Shown here one piece after another: positions 7,098 to 8,435 of a stretch of 8,435 bases of DNA (positions are counted from its first letter, which is position 1; every line of letters begins with the position of its first letter). The stretch comes from Hyphomicrobiales bacterium (GTDB lineage Bacteria; Pseudomonadota; Alphaproteobacteria; Rhizobiales; OSC116): assembly GCA_013214985.1 (NCBI GenBank), contig JABSRY010000080.1, positions 1 to 8,435 on the forward strand, given 5' to 3'. Below the pieces are notes generated by a model, which saw only the letters and a list, made by a program, of their open reading frames with translations, was not told the DNA's origin and searched no databases. A program made the translations under genes and the position numbers.

Positions 7098-7161
7098 GAG
7101 GAAAATGTGTTTTAATTTTATTATATATATCAATATGTTATGAAATTTATTTTTCTTGCGT

Positions 7162-7187
7162 TTGACGTTGAATGGTTTTATTATAAT
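7162..7187 (+). promoter_or_regulatory. yqeY promoter candidate
   Basis: TTGACG (7162-7167) and a perfect TATAAT (7182-7187) lie ahead of yqeY on the plus strand. The spacer is only 14 bases, shorter than the usual 16 to 18, so the true -35 may be one of the overlapping TTTGAC-like frames, or recognition may rest on the strong -10. It would give a leader of about 23 bases. Confidence 0.45.
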
Positions 7188-7216
7188 GCACTTCTATAAC
7201 AATATTTGAGTTAAAC

Positions 7217-7669
7217 ATGCGCGATCAAATAAATGTTGCTTTAAAAGAAGCAATGAAAGCACGCGATTCATTAAAAACCTCTACGCTTAGGCTTGTAATT
7301 GCTGCGATCAAAGATCGTGATATTGCTGCGCGGGGGAATGGTGGTCGTGATCTTGTTGGCAATGATGAAATTTTAGAGATTCTTTCTAAAATGGTAAAGC
7401 AGCGCCGCGAATCGTTAAAGATTTTTGCTGAAAATGATCGGAAAGATCTTGCTGATAAAGAAAGTAAAGAAATTGATATCATTACTGAATTTATGCCACA
7501 GCAAATGAGTGAAGACGAAATTAAAGTTGCTTGCATCGCTGTTATTGCAGAAATTAATGCCGAAGGCCTAAAAGATATGGGCAAAATAATGGGTGCATTA
7601 AAAGGCAAGTATGCAGGACAAATGGACTTTGGTGCAGCGTCTAAAATTATAAGAGAGCTGCTTTCTTAA
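7217..7669 (+). CDS. yqeY: GatB/YqeY domain protein
   Basis: This 150-residue protein is the stand-alone form of the C-terminal helical domain of GatB, the tRNA amidotransferase subunit that helps hold tRNA. The free-standing protein's role is not settled; a tRNA-related function is inferred from the shared domain. Family signatures are the N-terminal helix MRDQINVALKEAMKARDS, TLRLVIAAIKDRDI (23-36), the KQRRESLKIF helix (61-70), FMPQQMSEDEI (91-101) and the C-terminal DMGKIMGALKGKYAGQMDFG (119-138). Length is normal. ATG at 7217 is preceded only by a weak GAG (7208-7210) six bases away. It lies upstream of dnaG on the same strand, an arrangement common in alphaproteobacteria, but a strong terminator stands between them. 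Confidence 0.95.
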   Translation: MRDQINVALKEAMKARDSLKTSTLRLVIAAIKDRDIAARGNGGRDLVGNDEILEILSKMVKQRRESLKIFAENDRKDLADKESKEIDIITEFMPQQMSEDEIKVACIAVIAEINAEGLKDMGKIMGALKGKYAGQMDFGAASKIIRELLS

Positions 7670-7707
7670 GAAGAAATGAAGTTCAGATTTATTGGTTGTT
7701 TAAAATT

Positions 7708-7744
7708 AGGGGCTTAAAGAATTATTTCTTTAGGCCTTTATTTT
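7708..7744 (+). terminator. Intrinsic terminator after yqeY
   Basis: The arms at 7708-7721 and 7726-7739 form a 14-pair stem (three G-U pairs) closed by the tetraloop TTAT, followed by ATTTT. It starts 39 bases past the yqeY stop and 41 bases separate its 3' end from the dnaG start codon, so dnaG must rely on readthrough or a very close promoter. Confidence 0.85.
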
Positions 7745-7784
7745 ATGGTAATAATATTACTGATTAAAAATTATAAGGTTGGTT

Positions 7785-8435
7785 ATGCGTTTTACCCCTG
7801 CATTTTTAGATGAAATTCGAGCCAGTTTGCCCGTATCTACGGTGGTTGGAAGACGGGTTAAATTAACTAAAAAGGGCAAGGAATATACGGGTCTTAGCCC
7901 GTTTAACTCTGAAAAAACACCAAGCTTTACGGTGAATGATCAGAAGGGGTTTTATCATTGTTTTTCGTCTGGCAATCATGGTGATATATTTAGATTTTTA
8001 GTGGAAGTTGAAGGGCTAAGTTTTCCTGAAGCGGTAGAAAAATGTGCCAATGATGCAGGGGTGATGATGCCCGTGCAGGATAAATTTGCTGAAGAAAAAG
8101 AACGTAAACGTGCCTCATTAATTGATGTGATGGAAATAGCCGCGCAGTTTTTTGAGCAAAATTTGCAAAAATCTGTCGGTGCTAAAGCCCGCGGATATTT
8201 AGCCGGCCGTGAAATTACCCCGCAAATACAGTTGAGATTTAGAATGGGTTATGCTGCGGCCGATAGATATGCTTTGAAAACATATTTAGCAGAAAAAGGT
8301 ATTAACCAAGAGCAAATGGTTGAAGCGGGTTTGGTGATTGCCGGGGCAGAAATTGCAGTGGCATATGACCGTTTTCGTGACCGTGTGATGTTTCCGATAG
8401 AAGATTTGCGCGGTAAAGTTATTGCGTTTGGTGGG
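7785..8435 (+). CDS. dnaG: DNA primase, N-terminal part (runs off the window)
   Basis: DnaG makes the RNA primers for DNA replication. The first 217 codons are present without a stop; the frame is open to the last base. The order is MRFTPAFLDEIRASLPVSTV, then the CHC2-type zinc-finger region (about 34-71, PSFTVNDQKGFYHC), a helical linker (VMEIAAQFFEQNLQ), the ARGYLAGR segment and the start of the catalytic core at DRFRDRVMFPIEDLRGKVIA. The Toprim active site lies beyond the window. Only one of the four usual zinc ligands is kept: Ser38, Asn41, Cys59 and Ser62 stand where most bacteria have Cys, His, Cys and Cys. Comparable losses are known to me in other alphaproteobacterial primases, so this is probably functional rather than damaged. 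ATG at 7785 has AAGG (7775-7778) six bases upstream. It may be followed by rpoD, as is usual, but that is outside the view. Confidence 0.96.
   Translation, partial: MRFTPAFLDEIRASLPVSTVVGRRVKLTKKGKEYTGLSPFNSEKTPSFTVNDQKGFYHCFSSGNHGDIFRFLVEVEGLSFPEAVEKCANDAGVMMPVQDKFAEEKERKRASLIDVMEIAAQFFEQNLQKSVGAKARGYLAGREITPQIQLRFRMGYAAADRYALKTYLAEKGINQEQMVEAGLVIAGAEIAVAYDRFRDRVMFPIEDLRGKVIAFGG

Noticed and set aside
7225..7608. Minus-strand frame of 127 codons opposite yqeY
   Set aside because: It lies antisense to a well-recognised yqeY with intact family motifs, and its Ser/Ile/Arg-rich translation looks like a mirror frame.

Overview
The window looks like chromosomal core DNA of an alphaproteobacterium, probably of the Hyphomicrobiales type. 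Three things point there: the carA / yqeY / dnaG neighbourhood, the alphaproteobacterial style of the DnaG N-terminus (S-P-F-N and S-S-G where other bacteria have Cys/His zinc ligands), and CarA and CarB encoded apart rather than back to back. The DNA is fairly A+T-rich. By eye the second gene region is much poorer in G+C (15 of 60 bases at 1381-1440) than carB (31 of 60 at 4141-4200). Genus assignment is not possible from this alone.

Layout: (1) 110-1740, plus strand, accessory pair: a PPOX-type FMN flavoprotein of the MSMEG_1061 type, then a questin-oxidase-like gene broken by one in-frame TAA into 133- and 200-codon parts. (2) A bidirectional terminator (about 1725-1767) separates this pair from the converging carB. 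(3) 1776-6985, minus strand, pyrimidine/arginine supply: carA (small subunit of carbamoyl phosphate synthetase) with its own terminator, then a small NTF2/SnoaL-like gene with its own promoter and repeat-type operator candidate, then carB (large subunit). (4) 6986-7216 is a divergent control region, with promoter candidates for carA on the minus strand and for yqeY on the plus strand. (5) 7217-8435, plus strand: yqeY, a strong terminator, and the first 217 codons of dnaG (primase), which runs off the window end.

CarA and CarB work together: CarA releases ammonia from glutamine and CarB makes carbamoyl phosphate for pyrimidine and arginine synthesis. YqeY and DnaG are conserved neighbours rather than partners in that pathway. 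The flavoprotein/questin-oxidase pair looks like an accessory redox module that may be decaying.

I did not find a convincing new system such as a defence island, CRISPR array, phage or mobile element. The points most worth a second look are the nonsense-interrupted questin-oxidase-like gene, the DnaG zinc finger lacking three of its four usual ligands, the independently controlled gene wedged between carA and carB, and the direct-repeat operator candidate in front of that gene. No gene-free stretch exceeds 300 bases; the longest are 6986-7216 and 5019-5206, described below.
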